This document shows positions 32,693 to 40,887 of a stretch of DNA of 64,000 nucleotides, in pieces (the first letter of the stretch is position 1; each line of letters opens with the position of its first letter). Location of the stretch: the NCBI RefSeq assembly GCF_913773635.1, contig NZ_CAJYGQ010000004.1:19159-83158 (forward strand), in the 5' to 3' direction. The position numbers and the translations under genes were made by a program. Source of the stretch: an uncultured Mucilaginibacter sp. GTDB lineage: Bacteria; Bacteroidota; Bacteroidia; Sphingobacteriales; Sphingobacteriaceae. The notes below the pieces were generated by a model. It made no database searches. It was not told the DNA's origin and worked only from the letters and a program-made list of their open reading frames with translations.

Positions 32693-33061
32693 ATGATGAC
32701 CGGGGTTAAAACTAAAACTACTGATAGATTTACCGAAGTGTTCGGCACTAAAGCCGGAACTGTATACCAAAGTGACCGTGAAGGCTGTTGGTATATTGAC
32801 TTTGCGGGTAAGTTAGTAAAGTTTGATTACCGCACATTATTACTCCTCAAAAAATCTATTTACCGCGTTGATATTGAGCAGCTGATATTAGACAGTGGTA
32901 AATCGCCTGAAATAGAAATGGTGTTTATTTGCGCCTGCAACCATTGCTATTTCCTCAGCATCCTGCAAATTATCGCCCTTAAAGAGCTTCTTGAAGGCAC
33001 CTTTGCCATGCTCGAACTTAACCAGATATTGCACGACAGGCTGAGCAGGATGGTGATTTAA
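32693..33061 (+). CDS. Hypothetical 122-residue protein with a CxCxxC cluster
   Basis: Not recognised. It is a soluble protein with a strand-rich middle (GTVYQSDREGCWYIDFAGKL), then a helical C-terminal half. FICACNHCYF contains C80-x-C82-x-x-C85, and C32 precedes it; four such residues could hold zinc or an iron-sulfur cluster, though a structural role is equally possible. The strong promoter just upstream supports a real, separately transcribed gene. It lies between clpB and ferritin, both stress-related, with a long inverted repeat following. Some Bacteroidetes have short Cys-rich proteins of similar size and unknown role. Confidence 0.7.
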   Translation: MMTGVKTKTTDRFTEVFGTKAGTVYQSDREGCWYIDFAGKLVKFDYRTLLLLKKSIYRVDIEQLILDSGKSPEIEMVFICACNHCYFLSILQIIALKELLEGTFAMLELNQILHDRLSRMVI

Positions 33062-33072
33062 AGAAAGAAGTA

Positions 33073-33150
33073 AGAGACAAGAGCCAGGAAACAAGTTGTT
33101 TTCCCGGAACTTTTAAAAATCTTGGCTCCTGTTTCTTGGCTCTCGTCTCT
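33073..33150. repeat. Long inverted repeat, 21-bp arms
   Basis: Arms 33073-33093 and 33130-33150 are complementary at 19 of 21 positions. The right half contains two tandem CTTGGCTC units (33121-33128, 33135-33142). It starts 12 bases after a stop codon and may act as a terminator, but lacks a T tract. The repeated GAGCCA/AAACA wording resembles dispersed intergenic repeats of this group (recollection). Confidence 0.7.
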
Positions 33151-33214
33151 GAGCTTCACTAATTTAGACTTATTTCATATTGCCTTTATATTGTACAACA
33201 TGTTGTTATAGCAC

Positions 33215-33222
33215 TATTTTTG
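33215..33222 (+). promoter_or_regulatory. Candidate -7 box for ferritin
   Basis: TATTTTTG matches TAnnTTTG; ATTG 22 bases upstream is a possible -33 box. It would give a leader of about 40 bases before the ATG at 33266. Confidence 0.5.
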
Positions 33223-33265
33223 TATGTATTCAATCGGATACAACAATCCCTAACTATAATATAAC

Positions 33266-33805
33266 ATGAAAGATATAATGCGTATTAAGTGTTTGCTGTC
33301 TGCCGACATCGAAATGCTTTTAAACCAACAAATAAAGAAAGAAGCACATTCATCAGCTATGTACCTGGCGATGGCTTCATGGTGTAATCAAAATGGCTTT
33401 GATTATTCATCTGACTACTTTTTTAAACAGTCGGGCGAGGAGCGGGAGCATCAGCTTAAACTTTTTAAATACGTATTGGACATGGGGGGTCGCGCGGTAT
33501 CTCCAGATGTTAACGGTATTAAGCAGGAGTACACTACCTTCCGTGAGGTATTTGAAGATGCTTTAGACGCAGAGGTTGCTATTACCCAATCATTCAAAAA
33601 CATTGCAGCTGCTTGTATGAAAGAACAAGACTTTGTTACGTTCGAATTTTTGAACTGGTTTATGAAAGAGCAACGCGAGGAAGAGTACAAAGCCCGCCGT
33701 GCACTGGAGTTATTTGAAGTTATTGGTGAAGAAGGTACCGGACGCTGGGAAATTGACAAACACGTTAATAAAATTAAGTACGACAGCGAAACTGCCGGAG
33801 AATAA
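33266..33805 (+). CDS. Ferritin (non-heme iron storage)
   Basis: A 179-residue four-helix ferritin that oxidises ferrous iron and stores it as mineral in a 24-mer shell. Ferroxidase ligands are visible: KKEAHSSAMYLAM (first Glu), SGEEREHQLKLF (Glu and His), later AEVAITQSF and MKEQREEE (Glu). The N-terminus could start at the second ATG (MRIKCLL, codon 5), which differs by 12 bases. The C-terminus ends TGRWEIDKHVNKIKYD, as in FtnA-like proteins. It follows a Cys-rich hypothetical gene and has its own promoter and terminator. Confidence 0.93.
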   Translation: MKDIMRIKCLLSADIEMLLNQQIKKEAHSSAMYLAMASWCNQNGFDYSSDYFFKQSGEEREHQLKLFKYVLDMGGRAVSPDVNGIKQEYTTFREVFEDALDAEVAITQSFKNIAAACMKEQDFVTFEFLNWFMKEQREEEYKARRALELFEVIGEEGTGRWEIDKHVNKIKYDSETAGE

Positions 33806-33826
33806 ATATTTACAGAACTATTATTG

Positions 33827-33856
33827 AAGAGCCGATGCGTAAGCACCGGTTCTTTT
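33827..33856 (+). terminator. Terminator of ferritin
   Basis: AAGAGCCG pairs with CGGTTCTT (with a G-T pair) around a short GC hairpin, followed by TTTT, 22 bases after the stop codon. Confidence 0.75.
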
Positions 33857-33967
33857 CGTTTTATACGTAGCGTTAGATTATGAAGCGGGAAATAAAATGC
33901 ATCAAGCAAGTGGTTATTTAATGATGAAGATGTAGGTAACTAGTTACCTATTTAATTGAATGTAGTT

Positions 33968-33997
33968 TTTGGTTAAAAACTTATTGTTTTAGCTTTG
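33968..33997 (+). promoter_or_regulatory. Full Bacteroidetes-type promoter of the 34006 gene
   Basis: TTTG (33968-33971), an 18-base spacer and TAGCTTTG (33990-33997). The ATG follows 8 bases later, so the leader is at most a few bases. Confidence 0.7.
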
Positions 33998-34005
33998 CGC
34001 TTCAA

Positions 34006-34686
34006 ATGAGTGATGTTTTATATAATCCGGGCTGGAACGCTTTAGTCACCGGAAATGCGGCTTTAGCTAAAGGCCATGGTGACGTTAGGTACTTTGATGC
34101 AGAGGTGTCGCCCATTATTGGTTTAGCCAATTTTAACGAATTGCTTTTAAATGATTTGTATAATCAAATTCCGGATAATACGCCGCGTGTTGTATTTACT
34201 CCGGAAGACATTGTTATACCACCATCCTGGAAATTACTGAGGTATATGACCGGCTATCAAATGGTTTGGGAAAAGCCGGCTAACACAGCATTGGATGATG
34301 ACATCATACATTCGTTAACACATGAGCATGTACCTCAAATGCTCGAGCTTACTCAACTTACTGTTCCCGGTCCTTTTTCAACCCGCACTATTGAATTTGG
34401 TTACTATGAAGGAATATTTGAGGATGAAAAATTGGTTGCTATGGCTGGTCAACGCCTTAACCCGGGCATGTTCACCGAAATAAGCGCCGTTTGTACGCAT
34501 CCACAATATTTGGGCAAGAGCTACGCACGCAAGCTGTTATTAAGCCAGGTCAGCCGCATGCTTGCCGCTGGTAACCTGCCGTTTTTACATGTAAGAGATG
34601 ATAATGAACGCGCTGTAAATGTTTATAAGCATTTGGGTTTTAAAATAAGTTCTGTTATGAATTTCCATTTTATTGAAAAAGCATAG
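34006..34686 (+). CDS. GNAT family N-acetyltransferase (FR47-like)
   Basis: A 226-residue protein with the acetyltransferase core in its C-terminal half: EISAVCTHPQYLGKSYARKLLLSQVSRML (about residues 165-193) gives the acetyl-CoA loop and VRDDNERAVNVYKHLGFKISS the end of the domain, as in the FR47/GCN5-related proteins. The N-terminal 110 residues (MSDVLYNPGWNALVTGNAAL...) are typical of this branch and are not a separate domain I can name. The strong promoter lies immediately upstream. It is probably monocistronic. Substrate unknown. Confidence 0.88.
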   Translation: MSDVLYNPGWNALVTGNAALAKGHGDVRYFDAEVSPIIGLANFNELLLNDLYNQIPDNTPRVVFTPEDIVIPPSWKLLRYMTGYQMVWEKPANTALDDDIIHSLTHEHVPQMLELTQLTVPGPFSTRTIEFGYYEGIFEDEKLVAMAGQRLNPGMFTEISAVCTHPQYLGKSYARKLLLSQVSRMLAAGNLPFLHVRDDNERAVNVYKHLGFKISSVMNFHFIEKA

Positions 34687-34835
34687 ACAATAATCAAATG
34701 TTTGCTTGGTGATTATAAGACGATATAATTGTGTTTTTTAGCTGTAACCTACCTGTGTAATTAAAAGTTTACTTTTAAACCAATGGTTAATATTAGTGAT
34801 TTTATGTAGTTTCGTTCACGAGTTTAACTTAAGCC

Positions 34836-35855
34836 ATGAATAAAACATTATTCCTCCTTGGTGCAATGGCATTGTTTACTGCCTGCAAAAAAACAAACGT
34901 ATCAAACGCTGAAAATGCCAATCCTGAAAATATAAAAGACGTCAAATTTAGCCTGAGTAAACTTGCGTTCAGCCCCGTTAAACAAGGAAATGGCGATTAT
35001 AACTATGTCGGTTACGGATACGACATAACCGGTAAGTATGCTGATGTTAATTCAGTTATGGAACCTGTATTTAACGTGCCTGCCTTTGCAGCTGCATATC
35101 CACAACGCATTGATGTTGGCCGTAGCACTTCAGGCGGATTCAGAACGCTTTATGCTGAAAATGCTGATGATTTCCTTACTCAAATGACACAGCGATTTGA
35201 TAAAGGGCAAACCAGCAGACTTTTTGTTAAAACGCTTACTAATGTGTATCCCGGCGATGATGTCCTTGCAAATAAATATATATATGCGCAGTATGACTAC
35301 ACCGTTATATCGAAAACAATTAAAGCTTACTTAATAGACGAAACTGCAAAGCGGTATTTATCAGCTGAATTTCGGAATGATGTAAAGGGCCTAGCTGCCA
35401 AAAATTTAGTCAAAAAATACGGTACTCATGTTTTATCACAATTAAGTTTGGGAGCAAAATTCAACGTGTTTTATCAGGCTAAAACTTCTGATAGCCGTAA
35501 GCTGCATTCAGCTATGGTGGGCTTTACCTATGCTTTAAATAATGTGTTTTCCACCCTGTCAGGTTATTTGGATGATCTTAAAGCCGCTGATGTGAATGCT
35601 ATTTCTGAGCCAAATCTTATTTATGAGGCCATTGGTGGCGATGCAGCAGCAATAGTCAATAAAGAAACGGCAAAGGGAACAGTTGTATGGTTTCATGATT
35701 GGGTTAAAACCTGTACTAATGACAAAGCAGTTTTTGTTGAAATTTTGCCAAAGGGTTTAATACCATTATATGACCTGATTGATGATGAGGCAAAAAAAAC
35801 AGAAGTGAAAAATTACATTACTTCTTACATCGAGCAAAGCCACGTTAAATCTTAA
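34836..35855 (+). CDS. MACPF-domain lipoprotein
   Basis: A 339-residue predicted lipoprotein: signal peptide MNKTLFLLGAMALFTAC with the lipidated C17. The body carries the membrane-attack-complex/perforin signature as LVKKYGTHVLSQLSLGAKFNVFY (YGTH at 195-198, then a glycine-rich hairpin), with a preceding FLTQMTQRFD region and charged helical clusters that could be the membrane-inserting segments. Family knowledge: Bacteroidetes MACPF proteins include BSAP-type toxins that kill related strains, and others of unknown role. No immunity gene or secretion cluster adjoins; the neighbours are an acetyltransferase and a 75-residue protein. The domain call is good; toxin activity is only inferred. 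Confidence 0.85.
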   Translation: MNKTLFLLGAMALFTACKKTNVSNAENANPENIKDVKFSLSKLAFSPVKQGNGDYNYVGYGYDITGKYADVNSVMEPVFNVPAFAAAYPQRIDVGRSTSGGFRTLYAENADDFLTQMTQRFDKGQTSRLFVKTLTNVYPGDDVLANKYIYAQYDYTVISKTIKAYLIDETAKRYLSAEFRNDVKGLAAKNLVKKYGTHVLSQLSLGAKFNVFYQAKTSDSRKLHSAMVGFTYALNNVFSTLSGYLDDLKAADVNAISEPNLIYEAIGGDAAAIVNKETAKGTVVWFHDWVKTCTNDKAVFVEILPKGLIPLYDLIDDEAKKTEVKNYITSYIEQSHVKS

Positions 35856-35907
35856 AAAGCTGTGTGGAGTTAAGGTGGTCCAATCATCGATAATTTAGAA
35901 CGTTCCT

Positions 35908-35915
35908 TAGTTTTG
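35908..35915 (+). promoter_or_regulatory. Candidate -7 box for the 35953 gene
   Basis: TAGTTTTG matches TAnnTTTG; the ATG follows 37 bases later. The box lies upstream of the longer in-frame start, but the spacing supports the ATG at 35953. Confidence 0.4.
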
Positions 35916-35952
35916 GCTTTTGTTTTGCAACGAAATTGATAAAACATCTACA

Positions 35953-36180
35953 ATGACATTACAAGAAAGAATTAAGGAAAAAATAACCGGCCAATTAAAG
36001 GATAATGTTGACGAGCAAAATGCCGATACGCTTAGCCAGTTGCTCACCGCTGATGTAAAATATATTGCTACAGCATTTGCCGAGTATGGAAGCAAGCACC
36101 CGGAACTGGAAGTGCATGAATTATTTGATGAATGGTTCAAAAATCATTTTACCGATCCTCAGATAAAAACGTTTGAATAA
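35953..36180 (+). CDS. Hypothetical 75-residue helical acidic protein
   Basis: Not recognised. From the ATG at 35953 the product is MTLQERIKEKITGQL and continues as predominantly helical and acidic, ending with a WFKNHFTDPQIKTFE tail. It has no signal peptide or membrane helix, so it is likely cytoplasmic. An in-frame ATG at 35920 would add 11 residues, but the -7 box just upstream leaves room for either. A strong bidirectional terminator separates it from the GH31 gene. The ORF is isolated and follows the MACPF gene by about 100 bases, with its own promoter; no functional link is evident. Confidence 0.65.
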   Translation: MTLQERIKEKITGQLKDNVDEQNADTLSQLLTADVKYIATAFAEYGSKHPELEVHELFDEWFKNHFTDPQIKTFE

Positions 36181-36201
36181 AAGAAATTATTATAAATATA
36201 A

Positions 36202-36249
36202 AAAAGGTGGGCAGCTAAATCTGAGAATCAGAAGAGCTGCCCACCTTTT
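36202..36249. terminator. Bidirectional terminator between 35953 and GH31 genes
   Basis: A perfect 15-bp stem AAAAGGTGGGCAGCT / AGCTGCCCACCTTTT with an 18-base loop, serving both convergent genes. Confidence 0.92.
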
Positions 36250-36257
36250 GACTTTTA

Positions 36258-38519
36258 TTAGTATTCGATAACTATTTCTTCGTTACTAAAGTCGAGCTTG
36301 TTTAAGTGTATGGCATCATCAAAGCCATGTAACACTAATTCAAGAAGATTATATTTCGACTCGTAATTGCCCTCAGCAGCCGAAATCTTTATAGTTTTTT
36401 CATTCGGGTTAAAGGTTATCGAACGTTTATGATAATTTCCGGCTTCGTAATCATAGGTATTACCATCATCTTCGTAATACACAAAGTAATTATCCTCTGC
36501 GCTATTCCAAACATGCAAAATTAGCGTGCCATCAACTGAATGCTGTGTGCTTTGCGTTACATTTTGCATAGGCACAATTGCACCTGCTTTTGCAAACACC
36601 GGCATATCGCTTAATGGTGCATCAACTGTATACTCGCGTCCGCCTGTGTATTTTTCATCAGTGCCAAGCCTGTACCAATCGCCGCAAGGTAAATATACCG
36701 TTGCTGTCAATTCCGTGCTTATAACAGGTGCAACCAATAAACCGTCGCCAAATAAAAACTGATTTTGATAATCCTCGTAATAAACGGCCTTATCATGCGT
36801 GTAGTCAATGGCCAGTGTACGGCACACAGGTAAGCCACTTTGTGTAGTTTGGTAAAATGCCGAATAAAGGTACGGTAGCAAACGATAACGATCTTCAATA
36901 AACTTGCGTATGAGGTTGAGGTTCTCCTCACCATATTGCCATGGTTCCCTAAAGTCAGAATCTTTGATAGAATGATTGCGATACATAGGGGTATACATAC
37001 CTAAGTTGTTCCAACGTACCATCATCTCGGGGGTGGGGTTACCGCTGAAACCGCCAATATCAACACCAACAAAAGCCATTCCGCTTACGCCTAAACTATT
37101 TACCAGCCGGGCTCCCAATAGTAAGTGCTCATCGGTAGCCGTATTATCGCCCGTCCACACGGCCGAATAGCGCTGCGTGCCTGAGTAAGCAGCGCGTGTT
37201 AATACAAATGGCCTTTTGTTTCCTAATATTTTACGGGTACCATCATAAGTGGCACGTGCCATTTGCATGCCATATACGTTACGTACCTCAGGCATAAATT
37301 TGTCTCCAAATTTTACTATCCACGGCATGTTCTGGTTCCACACTGCGGGCTCGTTCATATCGTTCCAAAACCCTTCAACTCCAGGTTCGGTTAAAGCAGT
37401 AAAGGCAGCGCCCCACCACTCGCGCACATCCTCTCTGAAAAAATCGGGGAAGTGACAGCGGCCGGGCCAAACCTCGCCTATATAATTTTCACCGTTAGGG
37501 TAGGTAGCAAAGTAGCCGCGTTCAACACCTTCGTCATACTGCTGGTAGCCTTCTTCAACTTTAATACCCGGATCAACAATGGTCACCAATTTAAAGTTCA
37601 TTGCTTTTAGCTTATCAATGAATGCTTTTGAATCAGGAAAGGTCTCGTTATTCCAGGTAAAAATTTTAAAGCCTTCCATGTAATCAATGTCGCAATACAT
37701 TACATCAGCTGGTACGTTATGTTCCCTGAATTTTGCTGCAACATCTAACACTTCCTGCGCGCTCATGTAGCTCCAGCGGCATTGCTGGTAACCCAGGCTC
37801 CATAGGGGAGGCATTTCCATACGACCGGTTAGCCAGGTATAGTCTTGAATAATGCCTGCTACCGTTTGCGCACCAAAAAAATAATAATTCAAATCGCCAT
37901 CATCAGCTCCAAGCCAAATAAACTGATCATCGCAAGATGCGGCGAAATCAAAATAACTTTTGTGTGTATTATCTAAAAAGAACCCGTAAGTAAGCTCGCT
38001 GTGTATGCCTATAAAGAAAGGAAAGGTTTCATACAAAGGGTCGGTTTTAGGGGTATGGTCAGATGCATCCGTATTCCAATTGGTAAAAGAACTGGCACGG
38101 CGGTTAAGGTTACCCACCTTTTCACCCAAACCAATAAAGTGCTCCTCGGGCTGTAACTCCCTATAATTAATTACACGACTGTTTTGCCAGTTGGTACCAA
38201 AGCGGTCGTCATCTTTACTAAGTAGCTTTCCGTCTGGTGTATAAAATGCAAAACGTAATGGTGTTTTATTAATGCGTAGGGTAAGTGCCGTTGTTTCGAT
38301 GATAATCTCGGCGTCTGTTTCCTCGTAAGCCAGGCTGTTTTCGGGTTGTCTGATTACAGCAAATGACTCATCAGCATCTGCTGGCTGGCGGGTAATATTT
38401 ACCCTAATGATTGATGGGCTGTAAACAGTAACGTGTGCCTCAGCTTCAGCAGCTTTTATAATTAACTTGTTGTTTTGCTGTACAACGCTTTGGGAAGGGC
38501 CTAATACTTTAAAATCCAT
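36258..38519 (-). CDS. Alpha-glucosidase, glycoside hydrolase family 31
   Basis: A 753-residue retaining glycosidase that releases alpha-linked glucose from oligosaccharides. The catalytic nucleophile lies in GFWNDMNEPAVW (near residue 388), the acid/base in AVWTGDNTAT (near 454), with PADVMYCDIDYMEGF and FVGVDIGGFSG as further family signatures. The N-terminal beta domain and C-terminal beta-sandwich are both present. No signal peptide is seen, so it likely works in the cytoplasm. No SusCD or other sugar genes adjoin, so it is not in a polysaccharide-utilisation locus here. Substrate linkage is not certain. Confidence 0.95.
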   Translation of the reverse strand: MDFKVLGPSQSVVQQNNKLIIKAAEAEAHVTVYSPSIIRVNITRQPADADESFAVIRQPENSLAYEETDAEIIIETTALTLRINKTPLRFAFYTPDGKLLSKDDDRFGTNWQNSRVINYRELQPEEHFIGLGEKVGNLNRRASSFTNWNTDASDHTPKTDPLYETFPFFIGIHSELTYGFFLDNTHKSYFDFAASCDDQFIWLGADDGDLNYYFFGAQTVAGIIQDYTWLTGRMEMPPLWSLGYQQCRWSYMSAQEVLDVAAKFREHNVPADVMYCDIDYMEGFKIFTWNNETFPDSKAFIDKLKAMNFKLVTIVDPGIKVEEGYQQYDEGVERGYFATYPNGENYIGEVWPGRCHFPDFFREDVREWWGAAFTALTEPGVEGFWNDMNEPAVWNQNMPWIVKFGDKFMPEVRNVYGMQMARATYDGTRKILGNKRPFVLTRAAYSGTQRYSAVWTGDNTATDEHLLLGARLVNSLGVSGMAFVGVDIGGFSGNPTPEMMVRWNNLGMYTPMYRNHSIKDSDFREPWQYGEENLNLIRKFIEDRYRLLPYLYSAFYQTTQSGLPVCRTLAIDYTHDKAVYYEDYQNQFLFGDGLLVAPVISTELTATVYLPCGDWYRLGTDEKYTGGREYTVDAPLSDMPVFAKAGAIVPMQNVTQSTQHSVDGTLILHVWNSAEDNYFVYYEDDGNTYDYEAGNYHKRSITFNPNEKTIKISAAEGNYESKYNLLELVLHGFDDAIHLNKLDFSNEEIVIEY

Positions 38520-38628
38520 ATAGGGTTACAATATCTGGTGAATATAACTACTTAACCGAAATTTGAACAGCTACCAGAAGGTGATAGTTTGATAAAACAG
38601 AAAATTGAGCGTATTGCATTATGAAATG

Positions 38629-39210
38629 CTAAAAACGGACCTCAAATGTTCCGTCTTTAATGATTATGGAATCTTGCAGGTTCTTCTCATTATACAATAC
38701 ACCATTTAGTTTTCCGCCCACGTACGGAACCATACTGCCATACGGATACTCATATCTTGTAATTTCAACTTCAAACGGTTTTTTTGCAGTATTAGCCGAG
38801 TACGATATATTACTATTACGTAATGAGATTAAAGACTTGTAGGGAGGATAATCTTTGTTCTCGCCAGTTATAAGGAATTCCCCTTTTTTTACATTTTCAA
38901 CTTGAACACGAAGTCGTGCCTGTGCTGAAATTGGTGATATATCCGCCGGGAGGATAACGTCAACCGTGTATATGCTTTTTTCAGTACCATCGCCATTGCC
39001 TAAGCCCGTCCACTGGCCGGTTAATTGAGTTCGGTTTCTATCCCGGGTGTTTTCAATCGAAATCTCCTTGCCGGCAATATTTGCCTTAAAGTGTTGTACA
39101 AACTCTTCAGGTTGCGGTTTAGCAACCCTGGTTTTCGAACAAGACGTAATGCTTAAAGCTGCAGATAAGGTTAAGCTCATATTCAGGAGCGCAATTCGTG
39201 TATTTATCAT
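38629..39210 (-). CDS. Hypothetical lipoprotein
   Basis: Not recognised. The ATG at 39210 gives a 193-residue protein beginning MINTRIALLNMSLTLSAALSITSC, a lipoprotein signal with the cysteine near residue 24; an upstream ATG would add ten residues before the signal and is less likely. The mature part is beta-rich and polar (FKANIAGKEISIENTRDRNRTQLTGQWTG..., FEVEITRYEYPYG). Its 5' end lies about 100 bases from the large inverted repeat at 39309-39363, whose left arm contains a minus-strand -7 box, so it may be divergently co-regulated with the GntR gene. Confidence 0.65.
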   Translation of the reverse strand: MINTRIALLNMSLTLSAALSITSCSKTRVAKPQPEEFVQHFKANIAGKEISIENTRDRNRTQLTGQWTGLGNGDGTEKSIYTVDVILPADISPISAQARLRVQVENVKKGEFLITGENKDYPPYKSLISLRNSNISYSANTAKKPFEVEITRYEYPYGSMVPYVGGKLNGVLYNEKNLQDSIIIKDGTFEVRF

Positions 39211-39308
39211 GTGATTGCTATTTGGTCGAATATAAGACAATGTTTTGGAAGGTAAAATTAAATTAATTATTAAGCAACAAGGCCAATATTTGAGTCAAGA
39301 AAAGAAAT

Positions 39309-39363
39309 AAACGAATACAAACATATGATGTTTAAGAAAAACATCATATGTTTGTATTCGTTT
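39309..39363. promoter_or_regulatory. 25-bp perfect inverted repeat carrying mirrored -7 boxes (probable operator)
   Basis: Arms 39309-39333 and 39339-39363 are perfectly complementary around the spacer AAGAA. Each arm holds the -7 string TATGTTTG in outward orientation (39347-39354 on plus; complement of 39318-39325 on minus). It lies 9 bases before the GntR start and 98 bases before the divergent lipoprotein start. Best read as an operator controlling both. Confidence 0.8.
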
Positions 39364-39371
39364 TGAAAAAC

Positions 39372-40025
39372 ATGGACGCCCGTATTAAACTCAGCGACCG
39401 CATTAGCCGGTTAATAAAAGATGATATTACTAAAGGTAAATATAAACCAGGTGACAAAATACCGGCAGAGCCTGATTTGATGAAGCTTTACGAGGTAGGG
39501 CGTTCAACCATACGGGAAGCAATCAAGGCGTTAGCCATGGCTGGGGTAGTACGGGTACAACAGGGGATAGGTACGGTGGTGAATGCGGTTGATGACAATG
39601 AACCAATTGACAATAAATTGCGTCGTGCCGATTTTGATGAAATCAATGCGGTAAGACAAATGCTTGATAAGGAAATTGTAAGCCTTGCCGTGGAAAACCA
39701 CAGCCATGAGCAATTGCAGCAAATGCAGCAACATTTACAAAGCCGTAAAGACGCTATTGAACGCAACGACAGACAGGCGTGTATGGACGCTGATATTGCA
39801 TTTCATACTACCATTGCCAGGGCAACGGGCAACAGCGTACTCTTTAACCTTTACACAAGTTTCAGCAACGTAATACGCGATTTTTTTTTAAAGCGGGAGC
39901 CACAGGGAATAGGCCGGTTTGCCATGAGCCACCATTTGCATGAGCAATTATACAATGCTATAAAATCAAGAAAACAAAAGGCAGCGCGCTTGGCGATGCA
40001 ACAAATACTTAATAATAACTACTAA
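39372..40025 (+). CDS. FadR/GntR-family transcriptional regulator
   Basis: A 217-residue DNA-binding regulator from the ATG at 39372; an ATG at 39348 lies within the inverted repeat and is rejected. The N-terminal winged helix covers about residues 5-70 with DKIPAEPDLMKLYEVGRSTIREAIKALAMAGVVRVQQGIGT. The remainder is an all-helical FCD ligand-binding domain with DADIAFHTTIARATGNSV and a late SHHLHEQLYNAI, whose histidines usually hold a metal next to a carboxylate effector. It is followed by TauE and DUF1634 genes at 11- and 17-base spacing, an operon probably controlled by this protein through the inverted repeat just upstream. Confidence 0.92.
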   Translation: MDARIKLSDRISRLIKDDITKGKYKPGDKIPAEPDLMKLYEVGRSTIREAIKALAMAGVVRVQQGIGTVVNAVDDNEPIDNKLRRADFDEINAVRQMLDKEIVSLAVENHSHEQLQQMQQHLQSRKDAIERNDRQACMDADIAFHTTIARATGNSVLFNLYTSFSNVIRDFFLKREPQGIGRFAMSHHLHEQLYNAIKSRKQKAARLAMQQILNNNY

Positions 40026-40036
40026 ACAAATTATAT

Positions 40037-40870
40037 ATGACAATACTAACATTCACCATAATATTGCTGTTGGGATCGTACTTGGCAGGGTTGCTTGGCT
40101 CGCTCACCGGGCTGGGTGGCGGTGTAGTGGTTATTCCGCTGCTAACATTAGTTTTTGGTGTTGATATTAGGTATGCCATTGGTGCTGCACTGCTTGCATC
40201 CATTGCAACCTCATCGGGAGCGGCTACGGCATATGTTAAAGAGGGTATTACTAACATTAGGCTAGGTATGTTTCTTGAAATAGCTACAACAATTGGTGCC
40301 GTTATTGGTGCCCTGTTGGCAGTTTACACGCCTGTTAATATCATTGCAATCATGTTTGGCTCGGTGCTTATTTTTTCGGCAGCCATGACGTTGCGTAAAA
40401 AAAATCAGGAAGCTTTAACCGAGGGTAGCAAGCTTTCTTATTTGCTCAAACTTAATGGCAGCTATCCTACCAAAGACGGTGTAGTGAGTTACAAATTGAA
40501 GAACATAGGTGTCGGCTTTTCAATAATGACTGTTGCCGGGGTAATATCGGGGCTGTTGGGCATAGGTTCGGGTGCGCTTAAAGTTTTGGCTATGGATACA
40601 GCCATGCGTATACCATTTAAGGTTAGTACTACCACCAGCAATTTTATGATAGGCGTTACGGCTGCGGCAAGTGCCGTAGTGTATCTTCAACGCGGTTATA
40701 TGGATCCGGGTATAGGCTTTCCGGTTATACTGGGTGTACTTGCAGGTGCCTTTACAGGCTCAAAATTACTGGCACGCATCAATCCGCAAACCCTGCGAAT
40801 TATTTTTTGTGTAGCCATAGTATTTGTAGCACTGCAAATGATTTATAACGGTATTCAGCACAAGTTTTAA
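40037..40870 (+). CDS. TauE/SafE-family membrane exporter
   Basis: A 277-residue polytopic protein, about eight helices, of the sulfite exporter TauE/SafE (DUF81) family. The duplicated signature is clear: LAGLLGSLTGLGGGVVVIPLL near the start and VISGLLGIGSGALKVLAM in the second half. Family members are proposed to export sulfite, sulfoacetate or other organic anions. It starts 11 bases after the GntR gene and is followed by the DUF1634 gene, a pairing often seen and suggestive of an accessory subunit. Repression by the GntR protein and release by a carboxylate or sulfonate ligand is a reasonable inference. Confidence 0.9.
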   Translation: MTILTFTIILLLGSYLAGLLGSLTGLGGGVVVIPLLTLVFGVDIRYAIGAALLASIATSSGAATAYVKEGITNIRLGMFLEIATTIGAVIGALLAVYTPVNIIAIMFGSVLIFSAAMTLRKKNQEALTEGSKLSYLLKLNGSYPTKDGVVSYKLKNIGVGFSIMTVAGVISGLLGIGSGALKVLAMDTAMRIPFKVSTTTSNFMIGVTAAASAVVYLQRGYMDPGIGFPVILGVLAGAFTGSKLLARINPQTLRIIFCVAIVFVALQMIYNGIQHKF

Positions 40871-40887
40871 TTAAAGAAATTTTGAAT

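Noticed and set aside
39348..39371. Earlier ATG for the GntR gene
   Set aside because: It sits inside the inverted repeat and overlaps the -7 box, so it cannot be in the message; the ATG at 39372 gives the family N-terminus.
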